Below are positions 7,769-16,671 of a stretch of 64,000 nucleotides of DNA, piece by piece. How positions within the stretch are numbered: position 1 is the first letter of the stretch; each line of letters begins with the position of its first letter. Under the pieces are notes generated by a model. The model did no database searches. It saw only the letters and a program-made list of their open reading frames with translations, and was not told where the DNA came from. Both the position numbers and the translations under genes were made by a program. The stretch is from Lysobacter sp. Root916 (lineage in GTDB: Bacteria > Pseudomonadota > Gammaproteobacteria > Xanthomonadales > Xanthomonadaceae): contig NZ_LMJF01000014.1 in assembly GCF_001429785.1 (NCBI RefSeq), forward strand, positions 352,529 through 416,528, in the 5' to 3' direction.

Positions 7769-8710
7769 ATGTCAACAATCCCTCAGGGGCGCCTCCCCGT
7801 CCCCGACCTCGCCGGCCTGCTCGCCTTCCTGCGCGTGGCCGAGCTGGGCAGCTTCGTGCGCGCGGCCGACGCCCTGGGCCTGTCCAAGGCCGCGGTCAGC
7901 AAGCAGGTCTCGGCGCTGGAAGGGCGGCTGGGCACGCGCCTGCTGCACCGGACCACGCGCCGGCTCAGCCTGACCGAGGCCGGCCAGGCCTATCTGCGCC
8001 ATGCCCAGTCGGCCTTCGCCGAGGCGCGCGCGGCCGAGGATGCCGTCGCCGGCACCGGCGAAGTGGTGCAGGGCCGGTTGCGGGTGTCGGTGCCGATGAG
8101 CTTCGGCGTGCTGCATGTCGCCCCGCACGTGGGCGACTTCCTCACCAAGTACCCGCAGATCGACATGGACCTGCAGCTGGACGACCGCCCCACCGACCTG
8201 GTGATGGAAAGCCAGGACCTGGCGATCCGTCTGGGCCGGCTGGAAGCGTCCAGCCTGGTGGCGCGCACGATCTCCTACAGCCGCGTCTGGCTATGCGCCT
8301 CGCCCGAATACCTGCGGCGGCGCGGCCACCCCCAGCGCCCCGACGAACTGCCCGCGCACGACTGCCTGCATTTCAGCCTGGCCGCGACCGGCCGCACCTG
8401 GGAGCTGCGCAACGGCGACGAGGTCGTGCGTGTGGCCTTGGGCGCGCGCCTGGATGCGAACTCCAGCCTGGCCCTGAAAGCCGCGGTGCTGTCCGGCGCC
8501 GGCATCGCGCGCATCCCCGAGTTCGCCATCGCCGACGAGATCCGCGACGGCCGCATGCAGCGCGTGCTGCCGCACTGGGAGATCGCCGGTTTGGACGTGC
8601 ACGCGGTGATGCCGGAGCGGCGCTACGTGCCGGCCAAGGTACGCGCGTTCGTGGAGTTTTTGGAGGCGCGGTGGAAGCAGAATCCGGGCTGGCTAGGCGC
8701 GACGCGCTAG
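7769..8710 (+). CDS. LysR-family transcriptional regulator
   Basis: A 313-residue LysR-type regulator. The N-terminal winged helix-turn-helix covers about residues 10-70 (DLAGLLAFLRVAELGSFVRA then SKAAVSKQVSALEGRLGTRL and LHRTTRRLSLTEAG). The effector-binding domain follows at about 95-300. It starts 84 bases from the divergent DMT permease gene, so it probably binds that intergenic region and regulates the permease-hydrolase pair; this is inferred from context. The last four bases (CTAG) are shared with the stop of the convergent downstream gene. Confidence 0.92.
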   Translation: MSTIPQGRLPVPDLAGLLAFLRVAELGSFVRAADALGLSKAAVSKQVSALEGRLGTRLLHRTTRRLSLTEAGQAYLRHAQSAFAEARAAEDAVAGTGEVVQGRLRVSVPMSFGVLHVAPHVGDFLTKYPQIDMDLQLDDRPTDLVMESQDLAIRLGRLEASSLVARTISYSRVWLCASPEYLRRRGHPQRPDELPAHDCLHFSLAATGRTWELRNGDEVVRVALGARLDANSSLALKAAVLSGAGIARIPEFAIADEIRDGRMQRVLPHWEIAGLDVHAVMPERRYVPAKVRAFVEFLEARWKQNPGWLGATR

Positions 8711-9069
8711 CGAACGGCGGTGGTCTTGGCTTCGTCCAGCGACCGCCCGCAGTGCGCGCAGTAGCGGATGTGCGCATTGAGGATGAAGAACGCCCAGCTT
8801 GGGCCGTGCGCGCGCGCGAGGCGGAACTTGCAATGAGGGCAGCGGATGAACAGCACGACCACCAGCTCGATGACGACAAGGGCAAACACGCCTGACAGCA
8901 GCGCCGCCCACCAGTAGTCGAAGCACCAGGCCACGAATGCCGATTCGCCGCCGGGTTTGCCAAAGAAGACCACCAGGCAGGCCGTCAAGGCCGGCATCAT
9001 CACGGCCACTTTGATCGCAAGGCCGATGCGCGCGGTCTGGGTCAGGCGTTGGCGCGTAGTCGAGGTCAT
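8707..9069 (-). CDS. Two-TM membrane protein with a zinc-ribbon-like CPHC/CAHC tail
   Basis: A 120-residue protein of unknown function. Two hydrophobic segments (about residues 15-35 and 50-75) are followed by a C-terminal cytoplasmic domain with RCPHCKFR and YCAHCGRS, two CxxC knuckles 27 residues apart that could bind zinc. The start MTSTTRQRL was preferred; a longer in-frame start would overlap the upstream gene. It overlaps the end of the convergent LysR gene by four bases. Confidence 0.65.
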   Translation of the reverse strand: MTSTTRQRLTQTARIGLAIKVAVMMPALTACLVVFFGKPGGESAFVAWCFDYWWAALLSGVFALVVIELVVVLFIRCPHCKFRLARAHGPSWAFFILNAHIRYCAHCGRSLDEAKTTAVR

Positions 9070-9110
9070 GGCGTTCCAGCGTAGTGGCGGACATAGCGTT
9101 GCGACAACGA

Positions 9111-9635
9111 TCAGGCCTCGGATTTCGCGGCCGGAGCCTTCGTGCACTTCTCGTCGATGATCGGTGTCATGTACTGCTTGAGCTTGCCGGCCGTCTGCTG
9201 CTCCAGCAACGTGTCCAGATACGCGATGCGCGACTGCGGCTGTTTCGTCAGTACGGCGCTATAGGCGCGCAGCATGCTTTCGACGCCGGCCAATTGCGGC
9301 GCGCCAGGATCCTTATCGTCCGGGTGCCCGATCTGATAGGCGCCGTTGCCGAACATCTGCTGCAGCACGTAAATGCCGGCATTCGGCGCGCGGTCGTCCT
9401 TGACCAGGGGGCTTACGACGTCGCAGACCACGACGGTGTGATCGGGCGTCTGCATCAGCCAATCCAGCAACCAGGCGCGCATGGAATTGTCCGTATCGCC
9501 CAGCGGGTCGCGCTCCAGCGCCTGGGTCAGGCGGATCATTTTGGCGCTGTCGGACTCCGCGGCCGGCTCGGCGGCCTGCGCCGCGGTCCCCAGGCATGCG
9601 ATCGACAACAGCAGCGCGAGCGACTTGATACGCAT
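9111..9635 (-). CDS. Exported protein, family not recognised
   Basis: A 174-residue protein with a signal peptide (MRIKSLALLLSIACLGTAAQA, cleaved near residue 21). The mature part is mostly helical, has one Cys in VVVCDVVSP and one near the C-terminus (EKCTKA), and contains no domain I recognise. It is 41 bases upstream of the zinc-ribbon membrane protein gene on the same strand, so the two may be co-transcribed. The divergent rmuC starts 121 bases away. Confidence 0.65.
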   Translation of the reverse strand: MRIKSLALLLSIACLGTAAQAAEPAAESDSAKMIRLTQALERDPLGDTDNSMRAWLLDWLMQTPDHTVVVCDVVSPLVKDDRAPNAGIYVLQQMFGNGAYQIGHPDDKDPGAPQLAGVESMLRAYSAVLTKQPQSRIAYLDTLLEQQTAGKLKQYMTPIIDEKCTKAPAAKSEA

Positions 9636-9756
9636 GCGGGTTTCCGGCCTTGGACGACGCGGACTGCGACGACGATGCGCGGCACTATCTCAACCCGATC
9701 GCCCTCCCGGCAAGCCGCTTCTTAGCCCTTGAGACCCAGCGGGCTACACTGTCGCC

Positions 9757-11112
9757 ATGGCCGAAACCCCGCTGCTGCTGACCCTGTTGTTGATCGCCGT
9801 GCTGGTGGCGATCGTGTTGCTGATCGTGCTGTTGCTGCGCAAGCCCGACGGGCGCCTGGAGCAGTCGCTGCGCGAGGAACAGCGCGAGGGGCGCGGAGAA
9901 TTGCGCCAGCAGCTCGACAGCCTGTCGTCGGCGCAGGAGCAGCGCATCGAGGGCTTCGGCGGCCGCCTCACCGAACTCACCCAGCGTACCGACCAACGCC
10001 TGGATCAGCTGGTGGTCACCCTGACCGACGATGCGCGCAAGGGCCGCGGCGAGGCGGCGGAGCTGCAGCAGCGTTTTGCCGAAGGCCTGGGCCAGCGCCT
10101 CAACGAGCTCACCCAGCGCAACGAACTGCGCCTGGGCGAGCTGCGCACCACCTTGGAACAGCGTCTGCGCGAGCTGCAGGCCGACAACACCGCCAAGCTC
10201 GAGCAGATGCGCGCGACCGTGGACGAGAAGCTGCAGACCACGCTGGAAACGCGCCTGGGCGAATCCTTCCGTCTGGTATCCGAGCGCCTGGAACAGGTCC
10301 AGCGCGGCCTGGGCGAGATGCAGCAGCTGGCCAACGGCGTCGGCGACCTCAAGCGCGTGCTGACCAACGTCAAGACCCGCGGCACCTTCGGCGAAGTGCA
10401 GCTGGGCGCGCTGCTGGAGCAGGTGCTCACGATCGAGCAATACGACAGCAACGTCGCCACCGTTCCCGGCAGCGGCGAGCGCGTCGAATACGCGGTGCGC
10501 CTGCCCGGCACCACGCCGGAACAACCGGTGCGGCTGCCGATCGACGCCAAGTTCCCGCGCGAAGACTACGAGCGCATGCTCGATGCCCAGGACCGCGCCG
10601 ATCCCGACGCGCTGGCGATCGCCGCCGCCGGCCTGGAGCGTCAGGTCAAGGTCGAAGCCAAGCGCATCCGCGACAAATACCTGGCGCCGCCGCACACCAC
10701 CGACTTCGCGCTGCTGTTCCTGCCGACCGAAGGCTTGTACGCCGAGGTGCTGCGCCGGCCGGGGCTGTTCGAAACGCTGCAGCGCGATTTCCGCGTCACA
10801 TTGGTCGGGCCGACCACGTTGCTGGCCTTGCTCAACAGCCTGCAGATGGGCTTCCGCACGCTGGCGATCGAACAGCGCTCCAGCGAAGTCTGGCAGCTGC
10901 TGGGCGCGGTCAAGAACGAGTTCGGCAAGTTCGCCGGCGTGCTGGAGAAGACCCGCACGCAGCTGGATACGGTGCGCAACAGCATCGACGCCGCGGGCGT
11001 ACGCACGCGCGCGATCGAGCGGCAATTGAAGGGCGTGGAGACACTGCCGGCAGACGAGGCGCGGCGGTTGCTGGGGGCGGATGATTTCGCTGAGGGCGAC
11101 GATGAGACTTGA
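9757..11112 (+). CDS. rmuC: RmuC-family DNA recombination protein
   Basis: A 451-residue RmuC homologue, thought to act as a nuclease-like factor limiting recombination at inverted repeats. It has an N-terminal membrane anchor (about residues 5-28, followed by RKPDGR) and a long coiled coil rich in Glu, Arg and Gln (about 32-200). The conserved RmuC domain (about 205-425) includes NVKTRGTFGEVQLGALLEQ, PIDAKFPREDYERM and LVGPTTLLALLNSLQMGFRT, all hallmark stretches. It is transcribed alone and followed by 600 bases of repeats. Confidence 0.93.
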   Translation: MAETPLLLTLLLIAVLVAIVLLIVLLLRKPDGRLEQSLREEQREGRGELRQQLDSLSSAQEQRIEGFGGRLTELTQRTDQRLDQLVVTLTDDARKGRGEAAELQQRFAEGLGQRLNELTQRNELRLGELRTTLEQRLRELQADNTAKLEQMRATVDEKLQTTLETRLGESFRLVSERLEQVQRGLGEMQQLANGVGDLKRVLTNVKTRGTFGEVQLGALLEQVLTIEQYDSNVATVPGSGERVEYAVRLPGTTPEQPVRLPIDAKFPREDYERMLDAQDRADPDALAIAAAGLERQVKVEAKRIRDKYLAPPHTTDFALLFLPTEGLYAEVLRRPGLFETLQRDFRVTLVGPTTLLALLNSLQMGFRTLAIEQRSSEVWQLLGAVKNEFGKFAGVLEKTRTQLDTVRNSIDAAGVRTRAIERQLKGVETLPADEARRLLGADDFAEGDDET

Positions 11113-11136
11113 GCGCGGGCGACGCTCTCAGAAACA

Positions 11137-11690
11137 AAGCCTCTGATTTCCCTGCTCCCGCTGGCGGGAGCAGGGGCCCGCAGGGCGGGTGAGGGCAGCG
11201 ACTGAGGTTGGAGTTAAGCGCCTGCGGCGGCCCTCACCCCAACCCACACCCCGGCCCGACCGCACAGCGCTCGGGCGTTCGGCACAGCGTGAGCCAGTGG
11301 CTCGCGCCGCGCCTCACCCCGCAAGCGGGAGAGGGGCTCAGTACGCAAAGCCTTTGATTTCCCTCCTCCCGCTTGCGGGAGAAGGTGCCCGCAGGGCGGA
11401 TGAGGGCAGCGACTGAGGTTGGAGCTAAGCGCCTGCGGCGGCGGCCCTCACCCCAACCCCTCTCCCGCAAGCGGGAGAGGGGCTCAGTACGCAGAGCCTT
11501 TGATTTCCCTTCTCCCGCTGGCGGGAGAAGGTGCCCGTAGGGCGGATGAGGGCAGCGGTCGAGGTTGAGGCTGCGCGCTTGCGGCGGCCCTCACCCCAAC
11601 CCCTCTCCCGCAGGCGGGAGAGGGGCTAGATGGCGTCGGGTCTTTGTTTTCCCTACTCCCAGCGGGAGAGGAGCACATCGCGTGGAATGT
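11137..11690. repeat. Cluster of about 146-bp dispersed repeat units
   Basis: Three units begin near 11140, 11351 and 11497 with GCCTNTGATTTCCCT. Each then runs through CTCCCGC-N2-GCGGGAG, a GGTGCCCGNAGGGCGG(A/G)TGAGGGCAGCG stretch, and a CCCTCACCCCAACCCC end with a second CTCCCGC/GCGGGAG palindrome. Units two and three are 146 bases apart; unit one is 65 bases longer, apparently by an internal insertion. A truncated fourth copy follows near 11640. Other copies lie at 25516-25628 and 40378-40506. No coding potential was seen between 11113 and 11710. Confidence 0.88.
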
Positions 11691-11710
11691 TCGACCCGCG
11701 CTACTGAGCT

Positions 11711-13042
11711 TCAACGGTTGTAATTCGCGTCCGTCGGCATCAGCGGCATGGCATCGGCCGGCACGCTGGGGTTGCTGTCGTCGCGCAGGTAGTCCGGCAG
11801 GCCCTGGTCTTCGGCGTCCATGCGGTCGCCGAAGATCTGGTAGTCGCGGCGCTGCATCCAGGAATCGCGGACCAGGGTGTAGTCGTCCTCGGCGCCTTCG
11901 CGCAGGGCGTCGGTGGGCATCAGCTGGGCGCGCACGTCGACCAGCTGCAGGCCCTGGATCGGGATGCGGATGCGGTCGCGTTCGACCTGGCGCAACGGGC
12001 TCAGCGGGGCGTCGCCGACCGCGCCGAAGGCGTCGCGCACGGTGCGCGGGCCGAACAGCGGCAGTTCCAGGTAGCGCGAACGCTTCCAGCCCCAGATGCC
12101 CAGGGTCTGGCCGAAGTCCTCGCTGCGATTGGGCAGCTTGGCGTCGCTGGCCGGGTCGAAGATGCCGCCGATGCCGACCGTGCTGTTGAGCGCGAAACGG
12201 CCCAGCGACTGCGCGGCCTGCTTGGGCTTGCCCTGCAGCAGGGCGTTGACCGCCGACACCGGCTGGCCGAGGTTGTTGAAGAAGTTGCTCACGCCCAGGC
12301 GCACCGGCCGCGGCACCACGCGCACGTAGGCGCGCGCGAGCGGCTTGGCGATGACGCGATCCACCGCGTTGTTGAAGCGGTGCATCTTGCGGTTGTAGCG
12401 CTCCCACGGGTCGTAGATGGTCGGCAGCGAGGCCGGCGCGGGCAGCGTCGGGTCGGCGACCGGATCGTATTCCTGCGACTGCGCGCCGTAGAGCGCGTCG
12501 AAATCGCGCTCGGCTTGCGTGCGCTGATCGGCCGGACTGGCTACGCCGGCGTCCGCTGCGGCGGTGGCGTCGACGGCCGGGGCCGCGGCCGCGTCCTGGG
12601 CCGCCTGCTGCGCGGCTTCCGCCGCTGCCGCCGCGCCGGCCGCGGTCGCGGTGTCGGCCACCGCCTCGATGTCGGCCGGCGTGGAAGCGTCCAGCGCGGA
12701 GACGGACGCGTCGTTGGACGCCTGCGCTGCCGCGGTGGCGGAGGCCCTCGCGTCGGCGGCGGCCGCGGCGGCGCGCTGGGCGGCGTCGGCGGCTTCCGCT
12801 TCGGCCATGGCGGCCGACCGTGCCTGCGCGGCCGCGTCCGCTTCGGCGGGCGTAGCGGCGGTCGGCTGGGTCGCGCCGTCCTCGATCTTTCGGCGGCAGG
12901 CCAGGGCCGCGTCCGCGCTGCCGTCGCCGGCGGCCAGACAGGATTCGAAGGTCTCGCGCTGCTGCGCCGACATCTGTTGTGCGTTGGCGGCCAACGGCAA
13001 CAGGACGAGGGCGAGAGCGATTACGGGGGTGGGGGAGCGCAT
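11711..13042 (-). CDS. mlaA: MlaA (VacJ)-family outer-membrane lipid asymmetry protein with long Ala-rich N-terminus
   Basis: The C-terminal part (from about residue 205, YDPWERYNRKMHRFNNAVDR, to about 420) is the MlaA/VacJ domain. It removes misplaced phospholipids from the outer leaflet of the outer membrane and passes them to MlaC. At 443 residues the protein is far longer than the usual 250-280. A signal peptide (ending ANA, residue 21) is followed by about 180 residues very rich in Ala, Asp and Thr. No lipobox cysteine is present after the signal peptide, whereas typical MlaA is a lipoprotein. It lies 74 bases downstream of mlaB on the same strand, completing an mlaFEDCB-A cluster. Confidence 0.9.
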   Translation of the reverse strand: MRSPTPVIALALVLLPLAANAQQMSAQQRETFESCLAAGDGSADAALACRRKIEDGATQPTAATPAEADAAAQARSAAMAEAEAADAAQRAAAAAADARASATAAAQASNDASVSALDASTPADIEAVADTATAAGAAAAAEAAQQAAQDAAAAPAVDATAAADAGVASPADQRTQAERDFDALYGAQSQEYDPVADPTLPAPASLPTIYDPWERYNRKMHRFNNAVDRVIAKPLARAYVRVVPRPVRLGVSNFFNNLGQPVSAVNALLQGKPKQAAQSLGRFALNSTVGIGGIFDPASDAKLPNRSEDFGQTLGIWGWKRSRYLELPLFGPRTVRDAFGAVGDAPLSPLRQVERDRIRIPIQGLQLVDVRAQLMPTDALREGAEDDYTLVRDSWMQRRDYQIFGDRMDAEDQGLPDYLRDDSNPSVPADAMPLMPTDANYNR

Positions 13043-13116
13043 GGTCGCAGTCTATTCGCTAAGGGCGGCCCGGCCATGTCCCTGAGGCGATGGCGACCGC
13101 AACGGTGTGTTCGGGA

Positions 13117-13398
13117 TCAGCTGGAAAAGCCCAATCCCTCGTCGAGTCGGTACGCGGCACGCAGCTCGGTCAGGCCGGGCGGGGTGCCGATCACGCTTAC
13201 GCCGGGCGCGCGCGCGGCGAGTTCGGCCAACAGCGCCAGACCGGCGCTGTCGACCTCGCTGACCGCGCTCAGGTCCAGCCGGCGCAGGTCCTTCAACAGC
13301 GGCTGCGCCTGCCGCCACAACGCCGCCACCGCCGCGCGCTCGAGCGCGCCGGCGAACACCAGCGCCTCGCCTTCGCGTCGGACCGTGGCCGCGCTCAT
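13117..13398 (-). CDS. mlaB: STAS-domain protein, MlaB-like
   Basis: A 93-residue STAS-domain protein, the cytoplasmic accessory subunit of the MlaFEDB phospholipid transporter. The STAS signature is visible around residues 38-62 (RRLDLSAVSEVDSAGLALLAEL), with the DSAGLALL loop typical of MlaB. The ATG giving MSAATVRREG was chosen because it lies two bases after the mlaC stop. It is in the mla gene order, between mlaC and mlaA. Sequence conservation in this family is low; position supports the call. Confidence 0.87.
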   Translation of the reverse strand: MSAATVRREGEALVFAGALERAAVAALWRQAQPLLKDLRRLDLSAVSEVDSAGLALLAELAARAPGVSVIGTPPGLTELRAAYRLDEGLGFSS

Positions 13399-13400
13399 GC

Positions 13401-14057
13401 TCAGTTGCCCTGGGCCTGGGCCTGCAGACGGCCGGCCTGGATGTCGGCGGCCACCTGGGGGATGGTCTTCTGCTTGAGCGGGGTGTCGAACTGGTTGCGG
13501 AAGGTCTGCACGAAGCTCACGCCTTCCACCATCACGTCGAACACCTTCCAGTTCGCGCCGACCTTGCGCATCAGGTAATCCACCGGCACCGGCTCGCCGC
13601 CCTGGCGCAGGTATTCGCTGGACACCTTGACGATGGCGCCGCCGCGCAGCGGAGTCTCGGACTTGATCCGCACCTGCAGCTTGGCGTTGAAGTCCAGCAG
13701 CGAGGAACCGTAGCGCTGCATCAGGCTGGTGCTGAGCGCGTCGGCGAACAGCTTGACGTCGGCGTCGGAGGCGCCGCGGCCGTGCGCGCCCAGGACCAGG
13801 CGCGCCGCGTAGTCGCGGTCGAACATCTGGTTGAACTCGGTGGCGATGAACTTGCTCAGCGCGCCGCGGTTCTTGGTGAACTCGGCGCGGCGCGCCTCCA
13901 GCGTGCTCAGGATGCGGGTGCTGTTGCTCAGCACCATCTGGCTGGGCGATCCGGCCGGCGCGGTCGCGGCCGGTTGCGCGGACTGCGCGAACACGATCGC
14001 CGGCGCGGCGGCGAGCAGCGCCGAGGCGATTACGAGGGAAATGAGGTTGCGCTTCAT
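13401..14057 (-). CDS. mlaC: MlaC-family periplasmic phospholipid shuttle
   Basis: A 218-residue periplasmic protein (Ttg2D family) that carries phospholipids between the MlaA complex in the outer membrane and MlaFEDB in the inner membrane. The signal peptide covers about residues 1-24 (ending VFAQS). The domain includes TEFNQMFDRDYAARLVLG and the C-terminal VEGVSFVQTFRNQFDTPL segment characteristic of the family. Its start overlaps the mlaD stop by four bases (ATGA), so the genes are translationally coupled. Confidence 0.93.
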   Translation of the reverse strand: MKRNLISLVIASALLAAAPAIVFAQSAQPAATAPAGSPSQMVLSNSTRILSTLEARRAEFTKNRGALSKFIATEFNQMFDRDYAARLVLGAHGRGASDADVKLFADALSTSLMQRYGSSLLDFNAKLQVRIKSETPLRGGAIVKVSSEYLRQGGEPVPVDYLMRKVGANWKVFDVMVEGVSFVQTFRNQFDTPLKQKTIPQVAADIQAGRLQAQAQGN

Positions 14058-14632
14058 GGCTTGCTCTCGTCGTGGGTGGGGGCGGCGTCGCCCTTGGGGG
14101 CATCGCCTTGTAAATACGCCGGCACGTCTTCGGCGGCGGGGGTCGCGGCTTCCTTCTTGTCGCCGCCCTGGGCGCCGCCACCGCTGAACATGTATTTGCC
14201 GACCAGCTGGATCAAGTCCACCGCCGGCTGGGTCAGGAAGATCTCGTCGCCGGGCTTGAGCGGCTCCGGATCGCCGCCCGGGGTCAGGCCGATATAGCTC
14301 TCGCCCAGTAGGCCGCTGGTGAAGATGCCGGCCGAGGTATCGGCGGGCAGGCCCTTGTACTGGCTATTGATCGCCAGGGTGACCTTGGACTCGAAGGTCT
14401 TGGGGTCGAGTTCGATGTTGGCGACCTGGCCCACCGCGACGCCGCCGATCTTGACCGGCGCGTTCGGGCGCAGCGCGCCGATGGTGGTGAAGCGGGCCTT
14501 GAGCGCGTAGCTGTCGCCGCCGAAGCCCCACTTGCCGTTGGTGGAGGCGATCGCCAGCACCAGCAGCGAGGCCAGGGCGAGCAACAGGAACGCGCCGACG
14601 GCGAATTCGATGCGGGGACTGCGGACGGACAT
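14054..14632 (-). CDS. mlaD: MlaD-family MCE-domain protein
   Basis: A 192-residue, single-pass inner-membrane protein with an MCE domain. It forms the periplasmic hexameric ring of the Mla transporter. The N-terminal transmembrane segment lies at about residues 9-28. The MCE domain (about 38-125) contains FTTIGALRPNAPVKIGGVAVG and the GLLGESYIGLTPG segment. The C-terminal tail (about 150-192) is rich in Gly, Ala, Asp and Pro and ends beyond the usual domain. It lies 37 bases after mlaE and overlaps mlaC by four bases. Confidence 0.94.
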   Translation of the reverse strand: MSVRSPRIEFAVGAFLLLALASLLVLAIASTNGKWGFGGDSYALKARFTTIGALRPNAPVKIGGVAVGQVANIELDPKTFESKVTLAINSQYKGLPADTSAGIFTSGLLGESYIGLTPGGDPEPLKPGDEIFLTQPAVDLIQLVGKYMFSGGGAQGGDKKEAATPAAEDVPAYLQGDAPKGDAAPTHDESKP

Positions 14633-14669
14633 GAGGTGGGTCTCCGAAACTCTATGCGCGGGCGATGCT

Positions 14670-15419
14670 TTACTTAAACAACAACGCGGACATGACGAAG
14701 TTGAACATCAGCACCAGCAAGGACGCGTTGACCACCGCCTTGGTGGTCGCGACCGAGGTGCCTTCGATGGTCGGCTCGGCGTGGTAGCCGACGTAGGCCG
14801 CGACCAGCGCCGCGATCGCGCCGAACACGCCCGACTTCAACAGGGCCACGCAGAAGTCGTCGACGAAATCGACGTTGTCCTTCAGCGCCGGCCAGAAATA
14901 GCCCGGGTCCAGGCCGATCACGTGCACCGCTTCCAGATAGCTGGCGGCGATCGCGAAGCTGCAGAAGAACCCGGTCAGCAGCGGCACGCTCAGCACCGCG
15001 GCCCAGAAGCGCGGCGCGACCGCCTTGCCGACCGGATCGATCGCCATCAGGCCCAGCGCGGTGATCTGGTCGGTCGCGCGCATCAGGCCCAGCTCGGCCG
15101 CGATCGAGCTGCCGGCGCGGCCGATGAACAGCAGCGCGGTCAGCACCGGGCCCAGTTCGCGGTACAGCGACAGGCCCAGCAGGGTGCTCAGCGAGTTGCT
15201 GGCGCCGAAGGTGGCGAGCGTGCGGTAGCCCTGCAGGGTCAGCACCAGGCCCACGAAAGCGCCGCCAACGGCGATGATCGGCAGCGAACGTGCGCCGATC
15301 TTGTAGATTTCGCGAATCAGCTCGCGGAAAAAGTCCGGAGTCGGCTTGGAGGCCCGGAACACCGACAGGGTGAACAGGCCGGCGCGGCCGAGCTGGCGGG
15401 TGGCGTCGACGAAGGCCAT
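14670..15419 (-). CDS. mlaE: MlaE-family ABC permease
   Basis: A 249-residue inner-membrane permease subunit of the Mla phospholipid ABC transporter. About five to six hydrophobic helices are present, and the GRAGSSIAAELGLMRATDQI segment (about 110-132) is the conserved MlaE region. The ATG at the end of the mlaF stop (TGATG, one-base overlap) was chosen; a GTG one codon upstream would give a four-base overlap and one more residue. Either way it is translationally coupled to mlaF. Confidence 0.94.
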   Translation of the reverse strand: MAFVDATRQLGRAGLFTLSVFRASKPTPDFFRELIREIYKIGARSLPIIAVGGAFVGLVLTLQGYRTLATFGASNSLSTLLGLSLYRELGPVLTALLFIGRAGSSIAAELGLMRATDQITALGLMAIDPVGKAVAPRFWAAVLSVPLLTGFFCSFAIAASYLEAVHVIGLDPGYFWPALKDNVDFVDDFCVALLKSGVFGAIAALVAAYVGYHAEPTIEGTSVATTKAVVNASLLVLMFNFVMSALLFK

Positions 15420-16222
15420 CACGCGGCCTCCGCCGTGCGCGGCGCGGCATCGAAGGCGATCGGGCCGTCGGGCTGGCCGCGCAGGAACTGCTGCACCAGC
15501 GGGTCGCTGCTGGCTTCCAGGTCCGCCGGGGTGCCGGAAAAGACGATGCCGCCGTTGGCGATCACGATGGCGTGGTCGGCCACCGGCAGGGTTTCGTGCA
15601 CGTGGTGGGTCACGATGATGCTGGTCAGGCCCAGGGTGTCGTTGAGGCGGCGCACCAGGCTCATGACCACGCCCGAGGCGATCGGGTCCAGGCCGGTCAG
15701 CGGTTCGTCGTAGATCATCAGCGGCGGGTCCAACGCCAGCGCGCGCGCCAGCGCGACCCGGCGCGCCATGCCGCCGGAGAGTTCGCGCGGATAGGCGTCG
15801 GCGGCCGCGCGCAGGCCGACCGCGTTGAGCTTCATCAGCACCAGGCGGCGGATCAGCGCGTCCGGCAGATCGGTATGCGTGCGCAGCGGCAGGGCCACGT
15901 TCTCGGCCGCGGTCAGGTCGGTGAGCAAGCCGTTGCCCTGCAGCAGCACGCCCAGGCCCTTGCGCAGTTCGAGCAGCGCGCGCGAGGGCCGCGGCACTTC
16001 GCGGCCCAGCACTTCGACCCGGCCTGCGGCCGGCGCGAGTTCGCCGGTCAATGCCGACAGCAGGGTCGACTTGCCGCTGCCCGAGGGGCCCAGCACCGCG
16101 ACGATGCTGCCGCGCGGCACCGACAGGTTGATGTCGCGCAGCACGGCGCGGCCGCCGCGATCCAGTCGCAGGTCGGTCAGGCGGACGATGGGCGTTTCGG
16201 TCGTCATGCTGGGGGGCGTCAT
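15419..16222 (-). CDS. mlaF: MlaF-family ABC transporter ATPase
   Basis: A 267-residue cytoplasmic ATPase of the Mla phospholipid transporter. The Walker A motif GPSGSGKS is at about residues 45-52, the ABC signature LSGGMARR at about 148-155 and Walker B LMIYDEP follows, with the H-loop in VTHHVHE. The tail after about residue 245 is a short family-variable extension. Two ATG starts are possible (this one, or five codons downstream giving MTTETP); neither has a strong ribosome-binding site. It is the first gene of the mlaFEDCB-A unit, so its promoter should lie in 16223-16430. Confidence 0.93.
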   Translation of the reverse strand: MTPPSMTTETPIVRLTDLRLDRGGRAVLRDINLSVPRGSIVAVLGPSGSGKSTLLSALTGELAPAAGRVEVLGREVPRPSRALLELRKGLGVLLQGNGLLTDLTAAENVALPLRTHTDLPDALIRRLVLMKLNAVGLRAAADAYPRELSGGMARRVALARALALDPPLMIYDEPLTGLDPIASGVVMSLVRRLNDTLGLTSIIVTHHVHETLPVADHAIVIANGGIVFSGTPADLEASSDPLVQQFLRGQPDGPIAFDAAPRTAEAA

Positions 16223-16440
16223 CCGGAGAGGTGCGGCCGCACGCGGCCCGCGCGGGGTCGCAAGTTTCGGCAGCTTGGCGGGCTGAGGCTGAACGGGGGA
16301 TGCAGTGCGGTCATTGTCGCAGGTTCGGCGGCGACGCTACGCAAGGCGGTGTCGTCATCGTGTCGGCCGATCCTGGACGGCCCGGATTAAGAAGGTTTTA
16401 AGCGCCGTGTTCCAGCCGGTCGCGTCGCCACCGTCGATCC

Positions 16441-16595
16441 GTCATCCCCGCGAAGGCGGGGATCCAGTGACTTCAGCGCGTATGCCGGCGTCGTGCGCGA
16501 ACGGCCGAGACAGATGATTTCCACGGCGCTATGGCGGTCGCGTCGCCAGCGGCAGGTCGACCCAATCACTGGATTCCCGCCTTCGCGGGAATGAC
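16441..16595. repeat. Inverted pair of a dispersed GC-rich palindromic repeat
   Basis: Two copies of the unit GTCAT(C/T)CCCGCGAAGGCGGG, extended by (G/A)ATCCAGTGA, lie in opposite orientation at 16441-16470 and 16566-16595, about 95 bases apart. Each holds its own CCCGC/GCGGG palindrome, and the pair could fold as one large stem. This is a common style of extragenic repeat in Xanthomonadaceae genomes. The 449-base gap 16223-16671 between divergent mlaF and recC contains this pair and no gene; both promoters should be here. Confidence 0.85.
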
Positions 16596-16671
16596 GAATC
16601 GGGGTGACGCGGGTCGTCGTAGCCAGTCCTGATTCTCCATTCCCCAATCCCGATTCCGGCAAGATGTCGCG

